DNA from: Tragulus kanchil
Lineage: Eukaryota; Chordata; Mammalia; Artiodactyla; Tragulidae
Direction of reading: 5' to 3'
Length of the DNA: 64,000 nucleotides
NCBI GenBank assembly: GCA_022376925.1
Contig: JAIOJX010000003.1
Location: forward strand, 38,983,874-39,047,873
Shown: piece by piece, positions 23,166 through 34,379 of the stretch
Numbering within the stretch: position 1 is the stretch's first letter
How the letters are laid out: the number at the start of each line of letters is the position of its first letter
Notes under the pieces: generated by a model
Database searches by the model: none
What the model was told of the DNA's origin: nothing
The model's input: only the letters and a program-made list of their open reading frames with translations
Position numbers and translations under genes: made by a program

Positions 23166-23395
23166 GGCTTCCCTGGTGGTCCACTAGGTAAAGACACCGC
23201 CTTGCAGTCCAAGGGGTGCCAGTTCGACTCCTGGCCTGGGAAGATCCCACGTGCTGTGGAGTGGCTGGATTGATGTGTCCAACTACCGAGCCAGTGCTCT
23301 GCAGCAACGGAGGCCACTGCGATGGGAGGCCCACAGGGGCCAAAGAACAAAGATCGATGAAAATAAATAAATGAAAGACCAAAGAAAAAAAAAAA
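23166..23395 (+). mobile_element. SINE-X
   Basis: Head 'ggcttccctggtggtccact', 'ccttgcagtccaaggggtgc', middle 'gatgggaggcccacaggggc', tail with AAATAAAT. Flanked by 'ttccactgttg' (23155-23165) and 'ttccactattg' (23396-23406). Confidence 0.93.
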
Positions 23396-23406
23396 TTCCA
23401 CTATTG

Positions 23407-24154
23407 TTCTTTCTAAAACACTTTGTTCAAAAGGTCCCAGCCTCTGAAGCATTTTTGGAAAAGTTCTTTTTCTCAAATGTTGGTAGGTTTGAGTGGGATC
23501 CTAAAGACCTCATGGGGCAGAGGCTTTTGTTGATATCTATTGATTTATAATTATATCAGTTATAATATTGATAATGTTAATTGGGTTTTATAAAAGACCT
23601 TCATATTTCCCACCAAGCAGTTAATGAGTTCTATTATGTTACAGTACATTGAAAGGTGGAAAGAATAACATTGGGTACTTTTTTGACTCTAATTGTCTGT
23701 GTTAGACTTTGAATTGTTGTCATGTTTACCATCTGCTTGCCTTTTGGGGCTCAGTAAAGCAATGTAAAGAACAGCTGTGAAGAAGAATATTTAAGTCACT
23801 TGCAAAATACATTGCACAGCATTAGGGTGCTTTTGGTTTCTTTCTCTCTGTAGACGGATGTCGCCTTTGCCACTTGGTGCCATGGTCTGTGTGAAGTGAC
23901 TGGCATTTGAGATTGGTGAACATATTTTATATCTATGCTGAAAATGTCTGCTGTGAATTTCCCCTTTCAGTATTTCCAAGGCAGTTGATTTCACTATTAA
24001 TTTCCATGAGGTTGTTCTGAAACAAACAAAACAGGTGCTTGCTTTTGTTTGGTAGCCAGACATAGGATGGCACATCATGTAGTAGTGTTCTTCTTTGTGG
24101 TGTGGCCTGACCCTCTTGTTAAGCAAATATAGCATGTGTGGACTTTATTCATAG
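23407..24154. other. Single-copy stretch, nothing recognised
   Basis: Repeated at 24559-25303. A 114-residue minus-strand frame (23791-24135) recurs in the second copy, but it has no recognised domain and its sequence differs by indels between copies. Confidence 0.5.
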
Positions 24155-24317
24155 ACATTTTTGGTTTTTGGCATCATTCATAAAATTTATGAGATAAAGT
24201 AAAATTTGTATTGCAAATAGAGGTAGTGCTTTCTGAGCCCTAAGGGTCTTATGAGGCACAGTTAGCATCCAGTGGTTGGGGCTAATACTACAGTTTTGTA
24301 CAATTTTTCCACTGTTG

Positions 24318-24547
24318 GGCTTCCCTGGTGGTCCACTGGGTAAAGACACCGCCTTGCAGTGCAAGGGGTGCCGGTTCGACTCCTGGCCTGGGAAGATCCC
24401 ACGTGCTGTGGAGCGGCTGGATTGATGTGTCCAACTACCGAGCCATTGCTCTGCAGCGACGGAGGCCACTGCGATGGGAGGCCCACAGGGGCCAAAGAAC
24501 AAAGATGGATGAAAATAAATAAATGAAAGACCAAAGGAAAAAAAAAA
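24318..24547 (+). mobile_element. SINE-X (second copy through duplication 7)
   Basis: Same insertion as 23166-23395, closer to the family pattern ('ccttgcagtgcaaggggtgc'). Confidence 0.93.
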
Positions 24548-25203
24548 TTCCACTATTGTTCTTTCTAAAACACTTTGTTCAAAAGGTCCCAGCCTCTGAA
24601 GCATTTTTGGAAAAGTTCTTTTTCTCAAATGTTGGTAGGTTTGAGTGGGATCCTAAAGACCTCATGGGGCAGAGGCTTTTGTTGATATCTATTGATTTAT
24701 AATTATATCAGTTATAATATTGATAATGTTAATTGGGTTTTATAAAAGACCTTCATATTTCCCACCAAGCAGTTAATGAGTTCTATTATGTTACAGTACA
24801 TTGAAAGGTGGAAAGAATAACATTGGGTACTTTTTTGACTCTAATTGTCTGTGTTAGACTTTGAATTGTTGTCATGTTTACCATCTGCTTGCCTTTTGGG
24901 GCTCAGTAAAGCAATGTAAAGAACAGCTGTGAAGAAGAATATTTAAGTCACTTGCAAAATACATTGCACAGCGTTAGGGTGCTTTTGGTTTCTTTCTCTC
25001 TGTAGACGGATGTCGCCTTTGTCACTTGGTGCCATGGTCTGTGTGAAGTGTCTGGCATTTGAGATTGGTGAAAATATTTTATATCTATGCTGAAAATGTC
25101 TGCTGTGAATTTCCCCTTTCAGTATTTCCAAGGCAGTTGATTTCTCTATTAATTTCCATGAGGTTGTTCTGAAACAAACAAAACAGGTGCTTACTTTTGT
25201 TTG

Positions 25204-27357
25204 GTAGCCAGACATAGGATGGCACATCATGTAGTAGTGTTCTTTGTGGTGTGGCCTGACCCTCTTGTTAAGCAAATATAGCATGTGTGGACTTTATTTA
25301 TAGTTTTGACCTTTATTCTTCATTGGCTCCTAGTTTATTTTGGGCATCATTCACTAGTGCTACGGGTTGCAGTTGTTCAGAGTCAGCTGAGGAGGAGACA
25401 GAAGAAGGCGCATTGTCCTATGGTGTGTAACACTGAGGTATAGCCACACTTGGATTACCATACACATTATGGGGGTGGGGTGGTTTCAGCAGACCATAGA
25501 AGGAGATGGACTGAAAACATAGTGTCTTTGAGTATGAAAGGAGGAGATATTATAGAAAAGCTTTGAAAATATAAATAGTAATTAGACACACCATCTATTG
25601 AATAAGTATTACGAGTATGTGCTGTGTTAAGACTTTCATGTGTATCAGTTTATTTAAAGCTCACAATAGTATTCTCAGAGGGCTTTGATTTCCTTTGGAC
25701 AAAATAGGCAACTGAAGTTTAGATTTGTGGCAAATCAGGATAAAGTAAACAAGCATGATTTGGCGAACAAATATTAAAATCCCGGTACTGAGGCAATTCT
25801 TTATAGCTTCTGTGAAGTGAACTGGAACATTTAAAAGTTTTGCATCAGATTCATCTCCTGCAGAAGTTAACAGAGCAAGATAAGGATAAACTGACAGTAC
25901 TATCTTAATATCCTAAGACTAGAAGAAACGTTTATAACTATTTGGAAAAGGAGGTTGTAAAATTCATTAATTGATGTTATAAAGAGATGGACTACAGAGA
26001 ACCTTTATGACCTCTAGGAAAGTGTTTGTAGGCAGCAGAATATTAATTTATTACAGAGATTTATAGTTTTGTTCCTTAAAGTTATATTTAGGATTTTGTT
26101 TGCTTTACTGTGAAACTTCTCCACGGATTAATTGGAAATAAACTGTACACTTCAAACTGGAGTGAACTAAACTAATTTGTAAAAATTCAAGAAGGGCCCA
26201 AATCGTTATCTATCAGCTAGAGTATTCTGAAGGAGAAAAAGGTCTAATGAGTATTCTTTAAAGGGGTCATAGGCGAAATTGACAGTTGTTCTGAGTAGCC
26301 AGACATAGGATGGCACATCATGTAGTAGTGTTCTTCTTTGTGGTGTGGCCTGACCCTCTTGTTAAGCAAATATAGCATGTGTGGACTCTATTTATAGTTT
26401 TGACCTTTATTCTTCATTGGCTCCTAGTTTATTTTGGGCATCATTCACTAGCGCTATGGGTTACAGTTGTTCAGAGTCAGCTGAGGAGGAGACAGAAGAA
26501 GGCGCATTGTCCTATGGTGTGTAACACTGAGGTATAGCCACACTTGGATTACCATACACATTATGGGGGTGAGGTGGTTTCAGCAGCCCATAGAAGGAGA
26601 TGGACTGAAAACATAGCATCTTTGAGTATGAAAGGAGGAGATATTATACAAAAGCTTTTAAAATATATTAAATAGTAATTGGACACACCATCTATTGAGT
26701 GAGTATTATGAGCATGTGCTGTGTTAAGAATTTCATGTGTATCAGTTTATTTAAAGCTCACAATAGTATTCTCAGAGGGCTTTGATTTCCTTTGGACAAA
26801 ATAGGCAACTGAAGTTTAGATTTGTGCAAATCAGGATAAAGTAGACAAGCATGATTTGGGGAACAAATATTAAAATCCTGGTACTGAGGCAATTCTTTAT
26901 AGCTTCTGTGAAGTGAACTGGAACATTTAAAAGTTTTGCATCAGATTCATCTCCTGCAGAAGTTAACAGAGCAAGATAACGATAAATTGACAGTACTATC
27001 TTAATATCCTAAGACTAGAAGAAACTTTTATAACTATCTGGAAAAGGGGGTTGTAAAATTCATTAATTGATGTTATAAAGAGATGGACTACAGAGAACCT
27101 TTATGACCTCTCGGAAAGTGTTTGTAGGCAGCAGAATATTAATTTATTACAGAGATTTATAGTTTTGTTCCTTAAAGTTATATTTAGGATTTTGTTTGCT
27201 TTACTGTGAAACTTCTCCACGGATTAATTGGAAATAAACTGTACACTTCAAACTGGAGTGAACTAAACTAATTTGTAAAAATTCAAGAAGAGCCCAAATA
27301 CGTTATCTATCAGCTAGAGTATTCTGAAGGAGAAAAAAAGGTCTAATGAGTATTCTT
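25204..27357 (+). repeat. Direct duplication 8: 25204-26258 and 26295-27357
   Basis: Offset 1091 bp, 36-bp spacer. Its first 100 bp also occur at 24052-24154, so this piece exists three times. Many single-base differences ('gcgaacaa' versus 'ggggaacaa', 'cgtttataac' versus 'cttttataac'). Confidence 0.95.
25595..25760 (-). mobile_element. MIR-like remnant
   Basis: Order of 'tattgaataagtattacgag', 'tttatttaaagctcacaata', 'aaaataggcaactgaagttt' matches reverse MIR with heavy divergence. Repeated at about 26688-26850. Confidence 0.5.
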
Positions 27358-27604
27358 GAATGAATTCACACTGGAAAAGAATCAAATGTTTGCTAAGACT
27401 ACTGAAGTAGAATAACAAAATAATTATAGTCATTATTTTCATAGTCTTCAGTGGGGCAGTTGACAACCTTCCTGGACAAAAGTAAAAAAAAAACACTTTT
27501 AAAAATGAATAAAAATACTAAAATTAGAAAAAAATTGTGCATATTAATTATATAAAAAATTAAAAACAAGTTGAACAATGATGAAAAAGAATTGCCCCAA
27601 ACCA
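25761..27604. other. Single-copy and AT-rich stretch
   Basis: Apart from the duplicated MIR-like piece no repeat or gene is recognised. 27340-27604 is A-rich with chance minus-strand frames. Confidence 0.5.
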
Positions 27605-27925
27605 ACCATCATTGTGATATGAACATTGGTAAGATTCAGTTTGTAGATTCTTAACTTTAAGAAAAATACACATATGTGTATAATTATGTGCATACATATG
27701 CATATATTCAAAGTAAAACTTCTAGTAAGAGTTTTCTGGAGGATAAGAGTGATAACTGGTCAGCAGCTCTTTCTGAAAAAATTGGTATTTCAGTACGTTT
27801 GGATACACGAGGGGGAGAGAGAGGGAGAAAGTCTAGAATTTGCTTTGGGTGACATGATTAAGACTAGAAATTTCCATTTGGCATTAAACAAGGCAGAAAT
27901 GATATTAAGAAAGCATTTACATTTA

Positions 27926-28227
27926 GAACTCCCCTGGTAGCTCAGCTGGTAAAAATCCACCTGCAATGTAGGAGACCCTTGTTCCATTCCTGGGAAGATC
28001 CCTTGGAGACGGAATGGCTACCCGTTTCAGTATTCTTGGAACTCCCTGGTGGCTCAGATGGTAAAGAATAGGCCTGCAATGCAGGAGACCTGGGTTCAGT
28101 CCCTGGGTTGGGAAGATACCCTGGATAAGGGAACGACTGCCCACTCCAGTATTCCTGCCTGAAGAATTCCATGGCTCGTTCTCGGCATTGCAAATAGTTG
28201 GACACGACTAAGCGACTTTCACACTTC
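27926..28227 (+). mobile_element. Bov-tA/Bov-A2 type SINE dimer
   Basis: Two successive units, each starting with a tRNA-like head ('cccctggtagctcagctgg' and 'ctccctggtggctcagatgg'). The second continues into the Bov-A end ('ctccagtattcctgcctgaa', 'gacacgactaagcgac'). Confidence 0.9.
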
Positions 28228-29051
28228 ATTTATGCTAGCATTAAAAATAACAAAATAGGAATAAGTTTAGGCAGAGAAGTGCAAGACTTTTCCACTAAAA
28301 ACTACAAAATGTCATTGAAAAAAAAAAATCTAGTAAATGGCAATTCATCTGTGTTGATGGCTTGAAAGAATTAATAGGGCCGAAATGGCATCCTCAAGTT
28401 GATCAACATATTCAATTCAGTCCCTTTTGGAATCTCAGAGGGGTTTTTTGTTGTTGTTGTTGTTTTTGCAGAAATTGGCAAGCTGATCCTAAAATTCAAG
28501 AGACCTCGGATTCTCAAAGCATTAAAAAATTACAAAGTTTGAGGACTCATATTTATCCTTTTCAAAATTTAATACAAAGCTCTAGTAATCAAGACAATGT
28601 GGTACTCGCATAAAGATGGACATGTAGATCTATAGAACAGAATTCCAAGTGAAGACATAAACCCTTAAATTTAGTAATTTTCAAGAAAAAATTTGATGGG
28701 AAATAATTATCTTTCCAGCAGATGGTGTTGACCATCACTGTGATATGAACATTGGTAAGATTCAGTCTGTAGATTCTTAACTTTAAGAAAAATATACATA
28801 TGTGTATAATTATGTGCATACACATGCATATATTCAAAGTAAAACTTCTAGTAAGAGTTTTCTGGAGGGTAAGAGTGATAACTGGTCTGCAGCTCTTTCT
28901 GAAAAAATTGGTATTTCAGTACATTTGGATACACGAGGGGGAGAGAGAGGGAGAATGTCTAGAATTTGCTTTGGGTGACATGATTAAGACCGGAAATTTC
29001 CATTTGGCATTAAACAAGGCAGAAATGATATTAAGAAAGCATTTACATTTA

Positions 29052-29354
29052 GAACTCCCATGGTAGCTCAGCTGGTAAAAATCCACCTGCAATGCAGGAG
29101 ACCCTTGTTCCATTCCTGGGAAGATCCCTTGGAGATGGGATGGCTACCCGTTTCAGTATTCTTGGAATTCCCTGGTGGCTCAGATGGTAAAGAATATGGC
29201 TGCAATGCAGGAGACCTGGGTTCAGTCCCTGGGTTGGGAAAATACCCTGGAGAAGGGAACGACTGCCCACTCCAGTATTCCTGCCTGAAGAATTCCATGG
29301 CTCGTTCTTGGCATTGCAAATAGTTGGACACGACTAAGCGACTTTCACACTTCA
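29052..29354 (+). mobile_element. Bov-tA/Bov-A2 dimer (second copy through duplication 9)
   Basis: Same element as 27926-28227. Confidence 0.9.
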
Positions 29355-29882
29355 TTTATGCTAGCATTAAAAATAACAAAATAGGAATAAGTTTAGGCAG
29401 AGAAGTGCAAGACTTTTCCACTAAAAACTACAAAATGTCATTGAAAAAAATAAAATCTAGTAAATGGCAATTCATCTGTGTTCATGGATTGAAAGAATTA
29501 ATAGGGCTGAAATGGCATCCTCAAGTTGATCAACATATTCAATTCAGTCCCTTTTGGAATCTCAGAGGGGTTTTTTTTGTTGTTGTTGTTTTTGCAGAAA
29601 TTGGCAAGCTGATCCTAAAATTCAAGAGACCTCGGATTCTCAAAGCATTAAAAAATTACAAAGTTTGAGGACTCATATTTATCCTTTTCAAAATTTAATA
29701 CAAAGCTCTAGTAATCAAGACAATGTGGTACTCACATAAAGATGGACATGTAGGTCTATGGAACAGAATTCCAAGTGAAGACATAAACCCTTAAATTTAT
29801 TGCAAGTTAAGTTTTGGCTAAAGTGCCAAAACAATTTGATGGGAAATAATTATCTTTCTAGCAAATGGTGCTGGGAAAACCA

Positions 29883-29945
29883 AATTGTTGTTTTTTTAGT
29901 TGCTGAGTTGTGTCTGACTCTTTTGTGAACCAATGGACTGTAGCC
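29883..29945 (-). mobile_element. Bov-A SINE fragment
   Basis: 'ttagttgctgagttgtgtct', 'gactcttttgtgaaccaatg', 'gactgtagcc'. Repeated at about 30991-31053. Confidence 0.75.
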
Positions 29946-30117
29946 AAAAGGATGAGTCTGCAGCCTGCTTAACATACTATGTAAAAATTAACTTAAAGTG
30001 GATGATAGATCTAAAAATAAAGGTAAGACTATGAAACTCCTAGAAGAAAATGTGGGGGCAAATCTTCATGACCTCGGATTTGTCAATTGTTTTTAGATAT
30101 TTCCTCCAAAATATAAG

Positions 30118-30270
30118 GGTTTCCCCTGGTGGCTCAGGTGGTAAAGAATCTGTCCGCAATACAGGAGACCTGGGTTTGATTCTGGGGTTGGGAAGATTCT
30201 CTGGAGAAGGGAAAGGCTACACACTCCTGTATTCTTGCCTGGAGAATTCCATGGTTCGTCTGAATCACAA
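30118..30270 (+). mobile_element. Bov-tA SINE, short
   Basis: Head 'ggtttcccctggtggctcag', 'tacaggagacctgggtttga', end 'cttgcctggagaattccatg'. The last part of the Bov-A body is missing. Inserted in L1. Confidence 0.9.
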
Positions 30271-31226
30271 AGAGAAGACTGAGCTGGACTTCATCAAAAT
30301 TAAAAAGTTGTATGCTTTTACCTTCAAGAAAATGAAAGGAAAACACATAGAATGAGAAAATATTTGCAAATCGTATGTCTGAGGGGACTTGTAACCAGGT
30401 ATATAAATAACTGTTAGACCTTAATAAATAAAGACAAATCATCCAATGAAAAAATGGACCAAGGATTTGAATGACATTTTCCCCAAGGAGATATGCAAAT
30501 GGTCAAATGCTCAATGGCTTTTGCCACTATAGAGATGCATCTTTTGTCATTGAAAAAATAAAATCTAGTAAATGGCAATTCATCTGTGTTCATGGATTGA
30601 AAGAATTAATAGGGCTGAAATGGCATCCTCAAGTTGATCAACATATTCAATTCAGTCCCTTTTGGAATCTCAGAGGGGTTTTTTTTGTTGTTGTTGTTTT
30701 TGCAGAAATTGGCAAGCTGATCCTAAAATTCAAGAGACCTCGGATTCTCAAAGCATTAAAAAATTACAAAGTTTGAGGACTCATATTTATCCTTTTCAAA
30801 ATTTAATACAAAGCTCTAGTAATCAAGACAATGTGGTACTCACATAAAGATGGACATGTAGGTCTATGGAACAGAATTCCAAGTGAAGACATAAACCCTT
30901 AAATTTATTGCAAGTTAAGTTTTGGCTAAAGTGCCAAAACAATTTGATGGGAAATAATTATCTTTCCAGCAGATGGTGTTGGGAAAACCAAATTGTTGTT
31001 TTTTTAGTTGCTGAGTTGTGTCTGACTCTTTTGTGACCCAATGGACTGTAGCCAAAAGGATGAATCTGCAGCCTACTTAACATACTATCTAAAACTTAAC
31101 TTAAAGTGGATGATAGATCTAAAAATAAGAGGTAAGACTATGAAACTCCTAGAAGAAAATGTGGGGGCAAATCTTCATGACCTCGGATTTGTCAATTGTT
31201 TTTAGATATTTCCTCCAAAATATAAG

Positions 31227-31379
31227 GGTTTCCCCTGGTGGCTCAGGTGGTAAAGAATCTGTCTGCAATGCAGGAGACCTGGGTTCGATTCTGGGATTGG
31301 GAAGATTCTCTGGAGAAGGGAAAGGCTACACACTCCTGTATTCTTGCCTGGAGAATTCCATGGTTCGTCTGTGAATCAC
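31227..31379 (+). mobile_element. Bov-tA SINE (second copy through duplication 10)
   Basis: Same insertion as 30118-30270. Confidence 0.9.
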
Positions 31380-31671
31380 AAAGAGAAGACTGAGCTGGAC
31401 TTCATCAAAATTAAAAAGTTGTATGCTTTTACCTTCAAGAAAATGAAAGGAAAACACATAGAATGAGAAAATATTTGCAAATCGTATGTCTGAGGGGACT
31501 TGTAACCAGGTATATAAATAACTGTTAGACCTTAATAAATAAAGACAAATCATCCAATGAAAAAATGGACCAAGGATTTGAATGACATTTTCCCCAAGGA
31601 GATATGCAAATGGTCAAATGCTCAATGGCTTTTGCCACTATAGAGATGCAAATCAAAATTACATGCTTCTG

Positions 31672-31938
31672 GGCTTCCCTGGAGTCCATCTTGCAGTACA
31701 AGGGGCACTGGTTTGATCCCTGGCCCTGGAAGATCCCACGTGCTGCGGAGTGGCTGGACCAGTGGCTCCAATTACGAGCCAGTGCTCTGGAGTGCATGTG
31801 CCCAGAGCCAGTGCTCTGCAACAAGAGAGACCACTGCAGCGGGAGGTCCACACAGGCAAAAGAATAAATATGGATGAAAATAAATAGATAAAAAACCATT
31901 AAAAGAGGCCAAAATTTAAAAAAGGAAAAAAAGAAACC
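31672..31938 (+). mobile_element. SINE-X inserted in L1
   Basis: Head shortened ('ggcttccctggagtccatct'), then 'ggtttgatccctggccctgg', 'gtgcatgtgcccagagccag', tail 'aaaagaggccaaaattta'. Flanked by 'acatgcttctg' (31661-31671) and 'acatgctactg' (31939-31949). Confidence 0.92.
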
Positions 31939-32320
31939 ACATGCTACTGCTTGACGTCTATCTGAACAAGAGTGATTAAAAAAAGATGGACAAAAATAAG
32001 TGAGTCATTGGAGCTTTCATATACAGTTGGTAGGAAGGCAAAATATTAATAATAAGAGCCACTGTGGGAAATAGGAATTGGTCAAAAGTTTAAACAGAGT
32101 TACCATATTACTCAACAGTTCCAAGAGAAATGAAAACATACTGTATACAAAACTTACACATGAATGCTCATAGCAGCATTGTTCATAGCAGCCAAGAAGT
32201 GTAAACAATGCAAATGTCCATTAAGGAATGAACAGAGAAACCAAAGTGGTATGCTCATGTAATGGAATATTACTTGCCAATAAAAAGGAATGAAGTTTAT
32301 GAATTACTAATACATGCTGC

Positions 32321-32680
32321 TATGGTGTTGGAGAAGACTCTTGAGAGTCCCTTGGACTGCAAGGAGATCAAACCAGTCAATACTAAAGAAAATCAACCCT
32401 GAATATTCATTGGAAGGACTGATGCTGAAGCTGAAGCTCCAATACTTTGGCCGCCTGATGCTAAGAGATGACTCATTGGAAAAGACCCTGATGCTGGGGT
32501 AAATGGCAGGCAGAAGGAGAAGGAGACAACAGAGGATGAGATGGTTGGAAGGCATGGATATGAGCAATGGATATGAGTTTGAGCAAACTCTGGGAAATGG
32601 TGAAGGACAGGGAGGCCTGACATGCTGCAGTCTGTGGGGTTACACAGAGCTGGATATGACCGAGTGGCTGAACTGAGCTG
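32321..32680 (+). mobile_element. BovB (RTE) 3' end with 12-bp target-site duplication
   Basis: Carries the end of the BovB reverse-transcriptase frame ('WCWRRLLRVPWTARRSNQS' type text and 'LEGLMLKLKLQYFGRLMLR') and the terminal 'ggaggcctgacatgctgcag'...'tgaactgagctg'. Premature stops show it is dead. Flanked by perfect 'aatacatgctgc' at 32309-32320 and 32681-32692. It splits the L1 3' end. Confidence 0.93.
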
Positions 32681-32692
32681 AATACATGCTGC

Positions 32693-32999
32693 AACATAGA
32701 TGAATCTCAAAAAAGTGCTAAGTGAAAGAAGCCAGTCATTAGAAGACGATATTGTATAGCAACCATTTCTATAAAATGTTTTAAGTAGTTAAAACTATAA
32801 ATAGGGCAAATATATTAGTGGTTCCCAGGAGAAGGATGGACGGAAGAAGGCTGAGGTTTGGGAGGTGTGACTGCTCACAGATACAGGGGTTTTTTTTTTT
32901 TTTTTGGGTGTTGAAAATGTTCTCAAATTGGGTAATGGTGATGACAGCATACCTTTGTAAATATACTAAAAACCAATGAATTATATACTTTAAAAAGGC
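32693..32999 (+). mobile_element. L1 3' end, continued after BovB
   Basis: 'gatgaatctcaaaaaagtgc', 'agtgaaagaagccagtcatt', 'tatattagtggttcccagga', 'caaattgggtaatggtgatg', 'ccaatgaattatatacttta' are standard L1 3' UTR landmarks. It completes the element that stops at 32308. Confidence 0.88.
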
Positions 33000-33057
33000 A
33001 AAATTGGGGATATGTAAATTATATATTCATAGAACTGTTGAAAATGCAGTAACTTAC

Positions 33058-33241
33058 CTTCTGAGAGTTCCTGGCTTGTTCTTCTCTTCCCCTTTTCTCC
33101 GAACCTTCTCTTCCCTCTTCCTGTTCTGCTCCGGGTTGATTCCATGTCCTGAAGCTTCTTGTCAGTCTGGGTTCCCATCTTGTGTGTGAATCTTGGAGGA
33201 AGCAGTTTCCAGAGTGTAGGCTTAGACTTGGCCTCTCTCAT
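33058..33241 (-). other. Candidate exon (or exon remnant) with consensus splice donor
   Basis: On the minus strand an open frame beginning at 33241 (MREAKSKPTLWK...) runs into CTCAGAAG|GTAAGT, with the donor at 33057-33052, a perfect match to the mammalian 5' splice site. The predicted peptide is rich in K, R and E. A stop codon lies directly before the ATG, and no acceptor is evident upstream. A second open frame just upstream (MSEQQLKREGLRLLQ..., ATG near 33296) shares the strand but ends at a stop. I recognise no family. It could be a 5' exon, a pseudogene piece or chance. Confidence 0.3.
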
Positions 33242-34172
33242 TCATCTGTTTTTGGAGTAACCTCAAGCCTTCCCGTTTCAGCTGCTGCTCTGACATGGCT
33301 CAGCTAGACTTCATAGTGAGTACCTGTTGTTTCCTCTGGTTCTCAGGCTCCTTAGTCACCTCATTGTTTCACTTTCTTTCCTCAGGGATGCCGGCACAAC
33401 TCTTTGGTGTGAGATTTTTACCAAGTGATCTGTCTTTCAGGATTCAAGAAGGTGCTTTCTCACCTGGTTTTGTTGCGGATATTGTCTAGGGTCTTTGGTT
33501 TGGATAGCAGTCATTCGGCTTTCATGTGGAGATTTAGGAAGATTCAACACTCTGCTTCTATTGCTATGGCCATCTTTCTGGAATTCAGAAATGTAACCTT
33601 TCTGACTGTTTGAGGAGGAGGTTTGGAAAGGATTCGTCTCACAAAAGCTGAGGATATCCTTCTGGAGATTCAAATATCCTTGAAGGAAGAGCCTGTGGCT
33701 CATTAACTTTCTAAATCCAGCACCTCGCACAGGCCACGGCATTGGTTAGCACCTAGATCAATATTTGTTGAATGAATAGAAGTGCAGAGAAATGAGTGAC
33801 TGCTTGAAGGAGAGGGGGCTTGATTTTGTGGGTAGCTTCCTCTTACCAGTGTTGACACATGGGCACCTGGGGGATGTCTTCTTCTTCTTACCCGCATCGG
33901 TCAGAAATATGTCTCAAGCTTTGGGCAGCTATTCAACTGTATTACCTCAGTTTATCAAGAACTTTTGTGAAATGAATGATATATTCTTCTCTTGATAAGC
34001 TTTCAATATTCTTAGGGTGTTGATGATCTAGGTTGCCTGGATTCTAAATGTACCTGCGTGAATGTGTTATGTTCTTCATTATCCCATAGATGTTGGGTCT
34101 ATGTCCTAGAAATCTTCGATTCCCTGAGGGCCTTCAGAGCTTTAGGTTCCTTTTCCAACCCTAAACTACTCT
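33242..34172. other. Low-repeat stretch with a MIR-end-like piece
   Basis: Mostly no recognised repeat. Around 33714-33780 'cagcacctcgcacagg...caatatttgttgaatgaata' resembles a MIR 3' end in plus orientation. It is duplicated at about 34800-34866. Confidence 0.45.
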
Positions 34173-34379
34173 GGGCTTCTTTGGTGGCTCAGATAGCAAA
34201 GAATCTACCTGGAGTGTGGGAGACCTGGGTTTGATCCCTGGGTTGGGATAATTTCCTGGAGGAGGGCATGGCAACTCACTCCAGTATTCTTGCCTGGAGA
34301 ATCCTCATGGACAGAGGAGCCTGGTAGACTACAGTCCATGGGGTCCCAAAGCGTCTGACACGACTCAGTGACTAAGCAC
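34173..34379 (+). mobile_element. Bov-tA SINE
   Basis: Head 'gggcttctttggtggctcag', 'gggtttgatccctgggttgg', body 'ctccagtattcttgcctgga', end 'cacgactcagtgactaagca'. Confidence 0.92.

Larger units (their letters stand above)
23033..25303 (+). repeat. Direct duplication 7: 23033-24154 and 24185-25303
   Basis: Offset 1152 bp. Spacer 24155-24184 is a compressed, error-rich version of what follows copy 2 (both carry 'ggcatcattca'). Substitutions inside the SINE and a 'ttctt' length difference separate the copies. Confidence 0.95.
27605..29872 (+). repeat. Direct duplication 9: 27605-28730 and 28731-29872
   Basis: Offset 1126 bp, no spacer. The last 60 bp of copy 1 (28670-28730) are a shortened version of 29796-29872, again damage at the inner end. 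Confidence 0.93.
29436..31650 (+). repeat. Direct duplication 10: 29436-30539 and 30545-31650
   Basis: Offset 1109 bp, 5-bp spacer. Overlaps duplication 9, so 29436-29872 exists three times in all (also near 28315-28730). Differences such as 'tccgcaatac' versus 'tctgcaatgc' look allelic. Confidence 0.95.
28232..32308 (+). mobile_element. Old L1 ORF2/3' region, broken up and duplicated
   Basis: Recognisable ORF2 nucleotide landmarks in order: 'aataacaaaataggaataag', 'caagttgatcaacatattca', 'tctagtaatcaagacaatgt', 'atggaacagaattccaag', 'actcctagaagaaaatgtgg', 'aaaaatggaccaaggatttg', 'gatatgcaaatggtcaaatg', 'catagcagcattgttcatag', 'gaatattacttgcc'. Full of stops, so a dead fragment. It is interrupted by Bov-tA, Bov-A and SINE-X insertions and extended by duplications 9 and 10. 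It continues after a BovB at 32693. Confidence 0.85.
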
